The notes: a model not told the origin generated them from the letters alone. A DNA stretch of 56,622 bases from CAZJRB01 sp964547995 (GCA_964547995.1 CAZJRB010000036.1:1-56622), one strand, 5' to 3'. Shown: positions 32,663 to 41,688, counted from the first letter of the stretch. A program made the numbers and translations.

Positions 32663-35600
32663 TCAAGGGTCGCTTCGTTCGGTGGTTTCCGGCAAAACGG
32701 CGGGTGAACTTGCGGAGTCCTCCTCGCCAACGATCCGTTGCGCCGTGCCGACGCCGAAGGTCCAGAAGAGCGCCGGGCGGACCAGGAATTCCAGGAGCGT
32801 GCTGCTGATGAGTCCCCCGATGATGACCGTGGCGATCGGATAAAGGATTTCCTTGCCGGGCTCGCCGGCGGCCATCGCCAACGGAACCAGGCCGATCCCC
32901 GAAGTTAGTGCGGTCATCAAGACCGGGGCCAGACGTTCCCGCCCGGCGCGGACGAGCATCCCGGGCGAGAAATTCTCCCCCTCGTTCCGCACCAGGTAGA
33001 GATAGTGGTTTAACAGCAATATCCCGTTTCGCGACGCAATTCCGCAGAGCGAGATGAATCCGACCATAGCCGCTACGGTAAGCGTCTGTCCGGTAAGGAC
33101 CAGCGCGGCGACCGCCCCGATAAACGCCGTCGGCAGCGCGGCCATCACCTGCAACGAGAAGTTGGCCGACCGGAACATCGTGTACAGCACCAGGAAGACT
33201 CCGGCCAGCGAAACGACGAGCAGTATTGCGATGGTGCGGGAGGCCGTCTGCTGGCTTTCGAACTGGCCGCCGAATTCGACGAAGTAACCGGTTGGCAGGC
33301 TCTCCTGAATCGGCCGGACCGCCTCCCGAATGTCTTCGACCACGTCGACCAGCCCGCGGCCGGCGACGTTACATTGCAGCACGATCCGGCGGCTGACCTG
33401 TTCGCGGTTGATGGTGTTGGGGCCTTCGCTTCGCCGGATGTCGGCGACCGAATCCAGCGTCGCGGCGCCGCCCCCGGGCAGTTCCAACGTTAACCGCTCG
33501 AGTGCTTCGAGGTCCTCGCGGTAGCGCTCGTCGAACCGCACGAGCAGGTCGAACTGTTTCCGGCCCAGCACCACCTCGGAGACAACCTTGCCGTGCATGG
33601 CTGTTTCGACCAGCTCGTTGACTTCTCCCGGCGTTAGCCCGTAGGTAGCGAGATCATCCCGATCGAGCTTGATCTGCAACTGCGGGATCGAGATTTGGGG
33701 TTCGACGAGCAGGTCTTTCACGCCGGGGATTCCTTTGATTGCCTGCTCCATTTCTTTGGCCTTCGCCCGCAGGATATTGAGGTTCTCGCCATAGATTTTG
33801 ATGGCCACCTGGGCCTGAACGCCTGAGAGCATGTGCGAAATGAGATGGGCCAGCGGCTGCTCGGCGGTGACGAGCGGGCCTTCGACCTCGCCGGCCGTTG
33901 CGCGGATTTCCTCGAGCATTTCCGCGCGGTTTCCTTCGAAATCGGGCCGGTACTTCCCGATAATTTCGGTCACGTTGACGCCGACGTCATGCTCGTCGAG
34001 TTCGGCTCGGCCGGTCTTGCTGAGGAACGACTGGAGCCCCTCGATCCGGTGAAGCTTTTCCTCGATTTGCCGGGCGACGTGTTCCGATTTTTCCAGGGAA
34101 GTGCCCGGCGGCATGATGACGTTCAGTTGCACGACGCCTTCGTCGAACGGCGGCAGGAAGTCGCGTTCGAGGCTCACGAAGACGACCCCGCCGGCGGCGA
34201 CGGCTGCCGCGGCAATCGCCAGCACCGCGTAGTTCGCGCGCACGCTCATGGCGATCAGTCCCCCGGCAACCCTCTTCAAATGCCGCAGCAACCATGCTTC
34301 CTTTTCCCGCGTCACTGCTTTGGCTTTCGGCAACAGCCAATAGGACAGGACGGGTGTAACGGTCAGCGAGACCAGCAGTGACGAGAGGATCGAAACGATG
34401 TAGGCGACCGCCAGCGGCGTGAAGAGCCGCCCTTCCATGCCGCTGAGTCCGAACAGCGGGATGAAAACCAGCACGACGATGAGCGTGGCGAAGACGATCG
34501 AGTTTCGGACCTCGACACTTGCCCGAAACACGACCGCCCAGGCCGGCAGCGGCTCGGGCTTGAGGCGATTTTCGCGCAGCCGGCGAAAGATGTTCTCCAC
34601 GTCGACGATCGCGTCGTCGACCAGTTCCCCGATTGCCACCGCCAGCCCGCCCAGCGTCATCGTGTTGATCGAAAGCCCGAACCATTGGAAAACCAGCGCC
34701 GTGATGACCACCGAAAGCGGGATCGCCGTCAGGGTGATGAACGTGGTGCGGAGGTTCATCAGGAACAGGAACAGCACGACGACCACCAGAATGCTCCCGT
34801 CGCGCAGGGCCTCGGCAACGTTCTCGATGGCCAGATCGATAAAGGCCTTCTGCTGGTAGAGTTCGGGATAGATCACGACGTCGTCGGGCAGGGATTTCTT
34901 GAGGTCTTCCAGGGCCTCGAGCACCTTCTCGGTCACTTCCCGGGTATCGGCGCCGGGCTGCTTGTTGACGGTCAACAGCACGGCCGGTCCACCGGAGAAT
35001 TGGCCGTCCTCGCCGCGAATGAACGCCGTGCTGTCGCCGCGCTTTACCTCGGGGCCTTCGACAACTTGGGCGACCTGCCCCAACAGAATCACATGGCCGT
35101 CGCGGACCTTCACGGGCAGCTTCTTCAGATTGTCGACCGACCGGACCCTCCCCAGCGAGCGGACCAGTAGCTCGCGAGGTCCCTGGTCGTCGAGGTATCC
35201 GCCGGTGACATTCAGGTTGCTCTCGCTGACGGCCTGCTCGACTTCGTGCAACGTGATGTCGTAGTCAAGCAGTTTTTCCGGATCGACCAGCACCTGGAAC
35301 TGTTTTCGCTCGCCGCCCATCGTGAAGACCTGGGAGACGCCGTCGATGGTGAGCAATTGCTGGCGGATCGTCCAGTCGGCCAGGGTGCGAAGTTCCATGG
35401 GCAGCGTCTTGCCCGTGCGGCTCTGCACGCCGATGATCATGATTTGGCCGGTGATCGAGGAGATGGGGGCCAACTGGGGCTTGATCCCCGGCGGGAGCCG
35501 GTCGGTGACCAGGGCCAGCCGTTCGTTGACGATCTGGCGGTCGTCGAGGATGTCGGTTCCCCAATCGAACTCGACCCAGACGATCGAGCGCCCCACGCCG

Positions 35601-35887
35601 GAGCTGCTGCGAACGGCCTGCACCCCGGTGGCCCCGTTGAGCACGGTTTCCAGGGGGAAGGTGAGCAGCGTTTCGACCTCTTCGGGTGCCATGCCGGGGG
35701 CCTCGGTCATGATCGTTACCCTCGGCCGGTTCAGGTCGGGAAACAGGCCGATTGGAAGCCGCGGCAAGCCCGGCCGAGGTTTCCAGATACCATAGCCCAG
35801 CAGCGAGCCATAGCTCAACAGAAACAGTCCCAAGGCGACGACCAGGAGGCGATGGCGAAGCGAAAATCGAATGACGGCGTTGAACAT
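32663..35887 (-). CDS. CzcA/CusA-type heavy-metal RND efflux pump
   Basis: The 1074-residue inner-membrane pump has the RND layout: helix 1 (about 12-30), a large periplasmic domain, six helices, a second periplasmic domain and six more helices. The membrane segment GELVDDAIVDVENI holds the acidic residues of the proton relay in heavy-metal RND pumps. Length and pattern fit the HME subfamily that exports Cu, Ag, Zn, Co or Cd; the metal cannot be named from sequence alone. The ATG at 35887 is used; the ribosome-binding site is weak. The adaptor gene lies 58 bp upstream. No outer-membrane factor gene is found nearby. Confidence 0.92.
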   Translation of the reverse strand: MFNAVIRFSLRHRLLVVALGLFLLSYGSLLGYGIWKPRPGLPRLPIGLFPDLNRPRVTIMTEAPGMAPEEVETLLTFPLETVLNGATGVQAVRSSSGVGRSIVWVEFDWGTDILDDRQIVNERLALVTDRLPPGIKPQLAPISSITGQIMIIGVQSRTGKTLPMELRTLADWTIRQQLLTIDGVSQVFTMGGERKQFQVLVDPEKLLDYDITLHEVEQAVSESNLNVTGGYLDDQGPRELLVRSLGRVRSVDNLKKLPVKVRDGHVILLGQVAQVVEGPEVKRGDSTAFIRGEDGQFSGGPAVLLTVNKQPGADTREVTEKVLEALEDLKKSLPDDVVIYPELYQQKAFIDLAIENVAEALRDGSILVVVVLFLFLMNLRTTFITLTAIPLSVVITALVFQWFGLSINTMTLGGLAVAIGELVDDAIVDVENIFRRLRENRLKPEPLPAWAVVFRASVEVRNSIVFATLIVVLVFIPLFGLSGMEGRLFTPLAVAYIVSILSSLLVSLTVTPVLSYWLLPKAKAVTREKEAWLLRHLKRVAGGLIAMSVRANYAVLAIAAAAVAAGGVVFVSLERDFLPPFDEGVVQLNVIMPPGTSLEKSEHVARQIEEKLHRIEGLQSFLSKTGRAELDEHDVGVNVTEIIGKYRPDFEGNRAEMLEEIRATAGEVEGPLVTAEQPLAHLISHMLSGVQAQVAIKIYGENLNILRAKAKEMEQAIKGIPGVKDLLVEPQISIPQLQIKLDRDDLATYGLTPGEVNELVETAMHGKVVSEVVLGRKQFDLLVRFDERYREDLEALERLTLELPGGGAATLDSVADIRRSEGPNTINREQVSRRIVLQCNVAGRGLVDVVEDIREAVRPIQESLPTGYFVEFGGQFESQQTASRTIAILLVVSLAGVFLVLYTMFRSANFSLQVMAALPTAFIGAVAALVLTGQTLTVAAMVGFISLCGIASRNGILLLNHYLYLVRNEGENFSPGMLVRAGRERLAPVLMTALTSGIGLVPLAMAAGEPGKEILYPIATVIIGGLISSTLLEFLVRPALFWTFGVGTAQRIVGEEDSASSPAVLPETTERSDP

Positions 35888-35945
35888 GAGCGTACTGCAC
35901 TGCAAAATGGAAGGTGGCGGTTTTTCTTTTTTCTCATCCCCCCTG

Positions 35946-37319
35946 TCAATGATGATGCCCGGCGTGCGGGTCGACTCCTTCCCCCTCGTTGTTCTTTATG
36001 CTGAGATAGATCTGGTAGGCCCCGGCGACGGCGACCTTGACTCCCGTCGTGAGGCTTCCGTCGCCGTCGATCACAGCATGGTCCTGATCGCGGTAAGTGA
36101 CATGGACGTTGCGCCGGTCGAAATGGTCTTGATGGTATTCGAACACGAAGGCCTCGGTCCCCTCAGTGACGACGGCCTCGACCGGCAGGACGATCCGCTC
36201 GGCGGCCGGCTCGGTCGGCACTTGCAGCCGGAGCCGCTGTCCCGGCTTGAATCGCCAATCAACGAAGCGGCGTCCCCGATCGTTCTTCGTATCGCGGACC
36301 ATCTCGTTCGGCAGCTTCACGTAGAAGCAGAACGCCCGGGATTTCATGTCGACTTCGCTCGCGAGATACAAGATCCGCAGGCCGGGGATTTTGCTGCTTC
36401 GTTTGTCTGTGGTCTGAAAGACGGCGGTAACAGGCCAGCCGTTCTTGGCCGCTCTGGCCAAGACGGGGATGTCCTGCTCAAACGCCCTGCCTTGGATGTC
36501 CAACTCGGCGTGGTTGGCCAGGACGCAGAGCAGATCGCCGGCACTAACGTGTTGCCCCTGTTCGACGACGAGCTTTTGCACCTGCATCGGTTGTGGCCTC
36601 CCGTCCGAAGATTCATCCTTCGACATCGGGGTCCTGACCGTCGTGAACCGGACCAATTTTTGGTTCTTGAGAATACCGTCGACCTGCTCTTCCGTCAGCC
36701 GGTGCAGGAGCAGCCGCTGACGTTGTGCCCGGAGCACGGCTTGAAGCTTCTTCTGCTCGAATTGCCGTGAGAGCAGGCTTTTCCCGGCGATGGCGCCGCC
36801 GGCCGCAACCTTGGCAATTCGCTCGACTTCACGGTCGACGAATTCGAGTTCCGCAGCCATGCGCATAAACTCGGCCTGGGCCTGGACGAGTTCCTCGTGT
36901 GTCAGTTGCAGCTCGAACAGCGGCATCCCCGGCGTAGCCGTTTCACCCTGGGTGCAATAGATGCGTGTCACAAGCCCGGTGAACGTGGCCGTAACCTGGA
37001 ACTGCGATTTGCCCGGCCGCTGAACGACCGTGGCCGGCACGCTGACCGTTCGCTGAAACGGTTGCAGCTTCACCTCCGCCAGTTTCAAGCCGATGTTGGC
37101 CTCGGCTTGCCGGCTGATTTCCAACGCGGCCGCGTCGTCGTGTTCGTGATCGGGGGGCTCGCCGGCGTCGTCGTGGAGATCGCACGTTTTTCCATCGGTG
37201 TGGGCGTGTGAATCCTGTTCCGCATGGTGATGGTTGCACGCTGTGTAGGCGGCGACGGTAACGACCGCCCAGATGATGGAAGCGGTGTACCTGGCCAGAT
37301 TTTGAAAGCGGGAGGTCAT
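35946..37319 (-). CDS. RND efflux periplasmic adaptor (CzcB/CusB type)
   Basis: The 457-residue adaptor has an N-terminal membrane anchor or signal (about 10-27) with a cysteine (TACNHHH) that could be lipidated. A His/Asp-rich metal-binding segment follows (CNHHHAEQDSHAHTD). Then come the lipoyl/hairpin core (FTGLVTRIYCTQGETATPG) and the beta-barrel domains. The C-terminus is again His-rich (DPHAGHHH). It should link the RND pump to the outer membrane and may load metal. The ATG at 37319 is chosen because the longer frame lacks a ribosome-binding site and a plausible N-terminus. Confidence 0.88.
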   Translation of the reverse strand: MTSRFQNLARYTASIIWAVVTVAAYTACNHHHAEQDSHAHTDGKTCDLHDDAGEPPDHEHDDAAALEISRQAEANIGLKLAEVKLQPFQRTVSVPATVVQRPGKSQFQVTATFTGLVTRIYCTQGETATPGMPLFELQLTHEELVQAQAEFMRMAAELEFVDREVERIAKVAAGGAIAGKSLLSRQFEQKKLQAVLRAQRQRLLLHRLTEEQVDGILKNQKLVRFTTVRTPMSKDESSDGRPQPMQVQKLVVEQGQHVSAGDLLCVLANHAELDIQGRAFEQDIPVLARAAKNGWPVTAVFQTTDKRSSKIPGLRILYLASEVDMKSRAFCFYVKLPNEMVRDTKNDRGRRFVDWRFKPGQRLRLQVPTEPAAERIVLPVEAVVTEGTEAFVFEYHQDHFDRRNVHVTYRDQDHAVIDGDGSLTTGVKVAVAGAYQIYLSIKNNEGEGVDPHAGHHH

Positions 37320-37424
37320 AATTGATTGTCTCTTTGGAAAAAAAGGAGTCCTCACGAACAGGCGAATGCAAGAAAACGGCGCAGACTGCGCGCAGTTTTC
37401 CACAGTGAGGGAAGAGGTAGAGAT

Positions 37425-37820
37425 TCAGAGCAACAGCACCTGATGCATCAGGTGGGCGCGAACCGGTAGAGCGGCATTTCCGGCAAGGGGGCAAGCTCCG
37501 CGAGAACGTGGCTGGACCGACATGCCGCCGTCGACGCAAGCGGTTGGGACCGCCTCGCCGGAAGACACCGTTGAGAACGTCGCCGGCGCGTATGAAGATA
37601 TGCCCAGGATGACTACGCAGCGTCCCAGGTTGCAGACGTCATTTGGCTGGTGTTCCTCGTACGTGTATCCGTCCGACATCAGCCTATGCGCGTGATCCTC
37701 CGAACACGGTGACTGTAGCGGGTCCTCTCCGTTGCAGGTATGTACATGATGCCAGCAGCAGCCCAAAACCATGTGGGCCGCCAAGGCGAACGCCGTGAAA
37801 CCGGAAATCAGAGCCCGCAT
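37425..37820 (-). CDS. small secreted Cys/His-rich protein of the metal cluster
   Basis: The 131-residue protein has a signal peptide followed by MVLGCCWHHVHTC, a dense Cys/His cluster. Further Cys and His residues follow (CSEDHAHRL, DVCNLGRC). Short proteins beginning HMLLGCCWHH are, as far as I know, frequent upstream of planctomycete RND genes; a periplasmic metal-binding or sensing role is inference. It is the first gene of the minus-strand order followed by the adaptor, pump and permease. The stop lies 105 bp before the adaptor start. Confidence 0.65.
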   Translation of the reverse strand: MRALISGFTAFALAAHMVLGCCWHHVHTCNGEDPLQSPCSEDHAHRLMSDGYTYEEHQPNDVCNLGRCVVILGISSYAPATFSTVSSGEAVPTACVDGGMSVQPRSRGACPLAGNAALPVRAHLMHQVLLL

Positions 37821-38069
37821 TGCAACCTAAACGGTGAGAGACCCATATTGTTCATAGTATCCTATCCGGGCGGGGAACTTGAGGCAACGGGGAAAGCTCC
37901 GGTCGGAATGCCTCCGCAGAGGTATGTTAGGAGCGCCATTCTTGCTTCCGTTTCTTCCCGGTCAAGAGAAAAACTCTCATCGTTCTTTGTTTTGGGGCCT
38001 AAAATCATACAGGACAGCTTGATTCCGGCTGTTTTGTTTCAACGGATCTGGCACAAAAGCCGGGTCGAA
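37821..38069. other. spacer upstream of the metal cluster
   Basis: No gene is seen. The part next to 37821 is AT-rich and contains ATAGTATCCTAT, an imperfect dyad that could belong to the promoter of the minus-strand metal cluster. No metal-responsive regulator gene is present nearby. Confidence 0.35.
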
Positions 38070-38290
38070 TTAAGCAACGAGCTCCTTGATGGTTAGTGGC
38101 AGCGTTGGCTGCCGGAGTTGTAGGTTCTTTTCTCGCCGGCGGTGACGCGCCTGGGACAGCTTCTGCCGCCGCTCGGCGTACATCTGCTCCGGGTCGCCCC
38201 GGTAATAGTCCACCGGCCGAAGGAAGCCCAGGGCGCTGTGCAGCCGCTGCTGGTTGTACCAGCGGATCAGCCGGGCTGGTGTGTTTCTTG
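38070..38290 (-). pseudogene. C-terminal remnant of an IS3-type integrase-core transposase
   Basis: The frame encodes the end of an rve-type transposase: LIRWYNQQRLHSALGF followed by PVDYYRGDPEQ and a basic tail. Everything upstream, including the catalytic Asp residues, is missing. It is a decayed insertion between the metal cluster and the CBM9-like gene. Confidence 0.8.
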
Positions 38291-38378
38291 ATTTGATGTA
38301 GACTGTCAAGATTGCAATGCAGCCTTTGCGCCGGTGGGAAACCGGCCCCCAGCCTCCGAGCCTCCGGCCCCAAACCCC

Positions 38379-39032
38379 ATGACCGAACCTTTATTGCCAG
38401 AACGATTTCTCTTCCGCTTTGCCGTGCCGTGCCGGTATCGGGAGGTGCTGTGGGACGATTCGGGGATTGGGTTGGATGAAAGCCACCGGTTGCTGGGGCT
38501 TGGCGAGCTGGAGGGGCGCCCGGCGCCGGCCGACGTTCGCGCCGCGTGGAACGAAACGGGGCTGGCGTTTTCGGCTCGCGTGGCCGGCAAGAAGCAGAAG
38601 CCGTGGTGCCGCGCGAGCCGGCCGGAGGATAGCGACGGGCTGCAACTCTGGATCGACACCCGAGACGTACACAACATCCACCGGGCGACCCGCTTCTGCC
38701 ACTGGTTCGTTTTCCTGCCGCACGGGGGCGGTCGCGGGGCCGGTCTGCCTTTGGGCGAAATGTTGCCGATCAACCGGGCCAGGGACGCTCCCAATCCCGT
38801 TTCCGCCCGGCACTTGAAGGTCCGCGGCGAGAAACGGGTGGACGGCTATCTGATGGAAGTCTTCATCCCGGCCGATGCGCTCACCGGCTTCGATCCGGCC
38901 GAGCATCCCCGGCTGGGGTTTACCTATGCGGTCCTCGACCGCGAACTGGGCGAACAGACCTTCGGCGCAGGAAGCCCCATGCCCTATCAGGAAGACCCGA
39001 GTCTCTGGGCAACGCTGGAACTGGTTCGGTAG
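38379..39032 (+). CDS. CBM9-like (DOMON-type) protein without signal peptide
   Basis: The 217-residue protein has a beta-sandwich pattern of the carbohydrate-binding family 9-like group: REVLWDDSGIGLDES near the start, AAWNETGLAFSARV in the middle and RVDGYLMEVFIPADAL near residue 170. It starts without a signal peptide, so it is predicted to be cytoplasmic, which is odd for a sugar-binding fold. It may bind a small ligand or protein instead. The ATG at 38379 starts the conserved part; no good ribosome-binding site is seen. It is convergent with the lipoyl-like gene, with a long hairpin between them. Confidence 0.65.
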   Translation: MTEPLLPERFLFRFAVPCRYREVLWDDSGIGLDESHRLLGLGELEGRPAPADVRAAWNETGLAFSARVAGKKQKPWCRASRPEDSDGLQLWIDTRDVHNIHRATRFCHWFVFLPHGGGRGAGLPLGEMLPINRARDAPNPVSARHLKVRGEKRVDGYLMEVFIPADALTGFDPAEHPRLGFTYAVLDRELGEQTFGAGSPMPYQEDPSLWATLELVR

Positions 39033-39051
39033 GACGTAGCGACAGGCACAA

Positions 39052-39161
39052 AAGGAGGGGGCACCTGCCCCCGAACTTGGCGCGTTTTGCGATTGGCCGG
39101 CGGCAGGTGCCCTCGAATTTGGCGAGTCTTGTTATTGGCCGGGGGCAGGTGCCCCCTCCTT
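39052..39161. repeat. 22-bp perfect inverted repeat at a convergent gene end
   Basis: The arms at 39052-39073 and 39140-39161 (AAGGAGGGGGCACCTGCC...) are perfect complements. Between them lies an internal near-duplicate of the GGCCGGNGGCAGGTGCC part. The right arm runs into the last codons of the lipoyl-like gene. It belongs to the same family as the hairpin at 10516-10587. Confidence 0.8.
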
Positions 39162-39419
39162 TGTATCCTCGTTGTCGCGTGTTTCTTCGACAATTGCCAG
39201 TATTTGCCCGACTTCAATCGGGTCGTCTTCGGTAACGAGCGTCTCGGCGAGCACGCCGTCGGCCGGTGAGGGGAGATCGACGGTAGCGGCCCCGGCCAGG
39301 ACCTCGACGACCGGCTCGCCCTCGGCCACGCGGGAACCCCGCTCGACGAGCCAGACGCTCAGCGTCATCGGCTGGTCGTCGATTCCGAGGTCCGGCAGCG
39401 TCAGTTCGTGGCGGGGCAT
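39132..39419 (-). CDS. biotin/lipoyl-like domain protein lacking the attachment lysine
   Basis: The 95-residue protein is a single lipoyl-type domain: LPDLGIDDQPMTLSVWLVERG, then VAEGEPVVEVLAGAATVDLP, then SPADGVLAETLV. In normal lipoyl domains the hairpin turn reads E-T-D-K-A; here it reads L-A-G-A-A, so the lysine that carries lipoate is replaced by Ala. It lies 65 bp downstream of lipoyl synthase on the same strand, which suggests a functional tie, yet it cannot be lipoylated at the usual place. It could be a structural or regulatory relative. The C-terminal 15 residues are encoded by a dispersed repeat. Confidence 0.75.
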   Translation of the reverse strand: MPRHELTLPDLGIDDQPMTLSVWLVERGSRVAEGEPVVEVLAGAATVDLPSPADGVLAETLVTEDDPIEVGQILAIVEETRDNEDTKEGAPAPGQ

Positions 39420-39420
39420 A

Positions 39421-39448
39421 GTGGACAGTCGACAGTAGACAGTGGACA
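39421..39448. repeat. heptamer tandem repeat (GTNGACA units)
   Basis: Four 7-bp units GTGGACA, GTCGACA, GTAGACA, GTGGACA occupy the spacer directly upstream of the lipoyl-like gene start. Confidence 0.8.
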
Positions 39449-39484
39449 GCAGCCGCTTGCGGCTTCGCAAAAAAATGTACCATG

Positions 39485-40378
39485 CTACGTTTGGATCATC
39501 TCCCGGGCGTGGTAGCTTGAGCGGACGAACGGGCCGGCGGCGACCTGGGCGAAGCCGAGGCGCCAGGCGGCCTTTCCCAGCGAGTCGAACTCCTCCGGCG
39601 GGACGTAACGCACGACTTCCATTTGATCGGCCGACGGCTGCAAGTATTGGCCCAGCGTGAGCATCCGGCAGCCGGCGTCGTTGAGGTCGGCCACGGTGTC
39701 GAGTATCTCCTCGGTCGTCTCGCCCAGGCCGAGCATCATGCCGGTTTTCAGCCGGATGTCCGGGTTCTGCTCGGCGATTTGCCGGAAGAGTGCCAGCGTC
39801 CATGCATAATCCGATTTCGGGCTACGGACGGCCTTGTAGAGCCGCGGCACCGTTTCAGTGTTGTGGTTATAGACCTCCGGGGCGGCTTCGGCGAGCCGGG
39901 CGACCGCCGCCCGGTTGCCGGCGAAGTCGGACGGAAGGACCTCGACGGTCGCAGCAGTCCCCTTGCGGACCTCGGCGATCGTGCGGCAGAACTGTTCGGC
40001 CCCGCCGTCCGGCAGATCGTCGCGGGCAACGCACGTGACGACGACGTGCTTCAACTCCAATCGCTTGGCCGCTTCGGCGACGCGGCGCGGCTCATCGGGA
40101 TCGACCGGCCGGGGCTTGCCGGTCGCCACGCTACAGAACCGGCATCGCCGGGTGCAGACGTCGCCGAGGATCATGAAGGTGGCCGTCTTCGCCGCATAGC
40201 ACTCCATGCGATTGGGGCACTTGGCATGCTCACAGACGGTCGCCAGGCCCAACTCGCCGACCAGCTTCGACGTGAAATGATCGGCGTCGCCCTTGGGAAC
40301 CGGCCGCTTCAGCCAACGAGGCAAGCTGGATTTGGGATTTGGGATTCGGGATTCGGGATTTGGGGCTGTTGGTGTCAT
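39485..40378 (-). CDS. lipA: lipoyl synthase
   Basis: The 297-residue radical SAM enzyme inserts two sulfur atoms into octanoyl groups on carrier proteins. The auxiliary cluster ligands CEHAKCPNRMEC (Cys49, Cys54, Cys60) and the radical SAM cluster CTRRCRFC (Cys75, Cys79, Cys82) are intact. The C-terminal RSSYHA motif supplies the serine ligand of the auxiliary cluster. I use the ATG at 40378; residues 7-18 (NPESRIPNPKSS) are translated from a heptamer repeat, so the true N-terminus could be slightly different. No lipB is adjacent. The lipoyl-like protein gene follows on the same strand. Confidence 0.95.
   Translation of the reverse strand: MTPTAPNPESRIPNPKSSLPRWLKRPVPKGDADHFTSKLVGELGLATVCEHAKCPNRMECYAAKTATFMILGDVCTRRCRFCSVATGKPRPVDPDEPRRVAEAAKRLELKHVVVTCVARDDLPDGGAEQFCRTIAEVRKGTAATVEVLPSDFAGNRAAVARLAEAAPEVYNHNTETVPRLYKAVRSPKSDYAWTLALFRQIAEQNPDIRLKTGMMLGLGETTEEILDTVADLNDAGCRMLTLGQYLQPSADQMEVVRYVPPEEFDSLGKAAWRLGFAQVAAGPFVRSSYHAREMIQT
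40328..40362. repeat. heptamer tandem repeat inside the 5' end of lipA
   Basis: Five 7-bp units, GGATTTG, GGATTTG, GGATTCG, GGATTCG, GGATTTG, lie within the apparent coding sequence. Because three units equal 21 bases, the protein shows a 7-residue period (NPESRIP, NPKSSLP). Confidence 0.8.
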
Positions 40379-40584
40379 GTTCGCGTTGCCGGGGAGATCG
40401 ACGGTCGGCAGACCCCACTTTAGGGTGACCAAACGCCCTTTGTCAACCCGTGGAATCCCGGTCTGTTGACTCGGCGGCCGGTTTGGGCGTTATATGTGGG
40501 GTGGAGTTTCGCCTACGACTCAGGGAAACTGCCTCCATACCCATTCCACTTCGGCCATTCCAATCCCATGAAAGGCAAGCTGCC

Positions 40585-41688
40585 ATGAACGAGACACCTG
40601 CCGCCAACAAAGGCCCGTGGACCCACTGGTTCCTTGTCCAATTGTTCACGGTGATTCTCGGCATTCTGATTTACTGGCTGCTCGGCTTTGTAGTCGGGGA
40701 TATCGGGAGCTGGCCGGGGCCTTCGTACGAGGACCTCGAGAGCCGTTTGCTCGACAAGAGTCTGGTGGACCGACGCGACGATCTGGAATCGAAAATATCG
40801 GATACCAAGCGCACGATCAACGACCAGCAAGAGCGGCAGACGTTGCTACAAAAGAGCACGGCCAACTCACAACAGACGATGAACCAGTTGTTGAGCATTC
40901 AGCGTTTGGCCCTGGAGAAGGACGTCACCCCGTCGGCGGCGGAGCAGGAGGCCCTGGCGGAAAGCGAGCAGTTGTTCCTTGCGAATCAGAAGCAGTATCA
41001 GAGCCTGAACGAAGATCTTGCCCGGCTCAATGAGGAGTTGCGCGGCCTGGAGAAACAGGAGCGCGATCTGCAGAAGAAGCTCGACGAAGCGCGGAAGCCG
41101 GTGACGGAGGAGTATCAATCATTGGTCGAGCGACACAACTTGCTGATGGCCGCGTTGAAGCTTTCGTTTCTGACCCCCCTGCTTGTTATTGCGACCGTTC
41201 TGTTCGTCAAGAAACGCAAGAGCGTGTATGTCTCGATGGTCTATGCGTTCGGCGTCGCGGTGCTGGTGAAGGTGGCCGTGGTGATGCACGAGCACTTTCC
41301 GGCGCGGTACTTCAAATACATATTGATTCTGACCACGTTGGCGATTGCAGCGCTCATTCTGGTGTATCTGCTTCGGATGGTGGCGTTTCCCACCAAGCAA
41401 CGGCTGCTGAAGCTATACCGCGAGGCGTACGAGGCGTTCTTCTGCCCGATCTGCGGCTATCCGATCCGGCGGGGCCCCTTGAAATATGCGTCGTGGACGC
41501 GCCGGAGCATCAGGAGGTTGGCGCACGTTTCGGACGCCGGCACCCAGGCGGAAGAACCGTATACGTGTCCGGCGTGTTCGACGCGGCTTTACGAGGAGTG
41601 CGGGTCGTGCCATGCGATTCGGCCTTCGCTGCTGCCTTCGTGCCAGCAATGCGGCGCCGTGAAGGAGGGGGAGTCCGGGGCAGGTTAA
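40585..41688 (+). CDS. coiled-coil membrane protein with C-terminal zinc ribbons
   Basis: The 367-residue protein has one N-terminal membrane helix (about 15-35) and a long coiled coil (about 50-180, rich in Gln/Glu/Leu with DLARLNEELRGLEKQERDLQKKL). A block of three helices follows (about 195-285). The C-terminus carries paired cysteines in zinc-ribbon arrangement: CPICGYP, then CPACSTRLYEECGSC, then CQQC. I do not recognise a characterised family. It may be a membrane-bound scaffold with a cytoplasmic metal-stabilised tail. The ATG at 40585 has AAGG upstream and starts the first helix region; an extension to 40450 lacks support. Confidence 0.7.
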   Translation: MNETPAANKGPWTHWFLVQLFTVILGILIYWLLGFVVGDIGSWPGPSYEDLESRLLDKSLVDRRDDLESKISDTKRTINDQQERQTLLQKSTANSQQTMNQLLSIQRLALEKDVTPSAAEQEALAESEQLFLANQKQYQSLNEDLARLNEELRGLEKQERDLQKKLDEARKPVTEEYQSLVERHNLLMAALKLSFLTPLLVIATVLFVKKRKSVYVSMVYAFGVAVLVKVAVVMHEHFPARYFKYILILTTLAIAALILVYLLRMVAFPTKQRLLKLYREAYEAFFCPICGYPIRRGPLKYASWTRRSIRRLAHVSDAGTQAEEPYTCPACSTRLYEECGSCHAIRPSLLPSCQQCGAVKEGESGAG

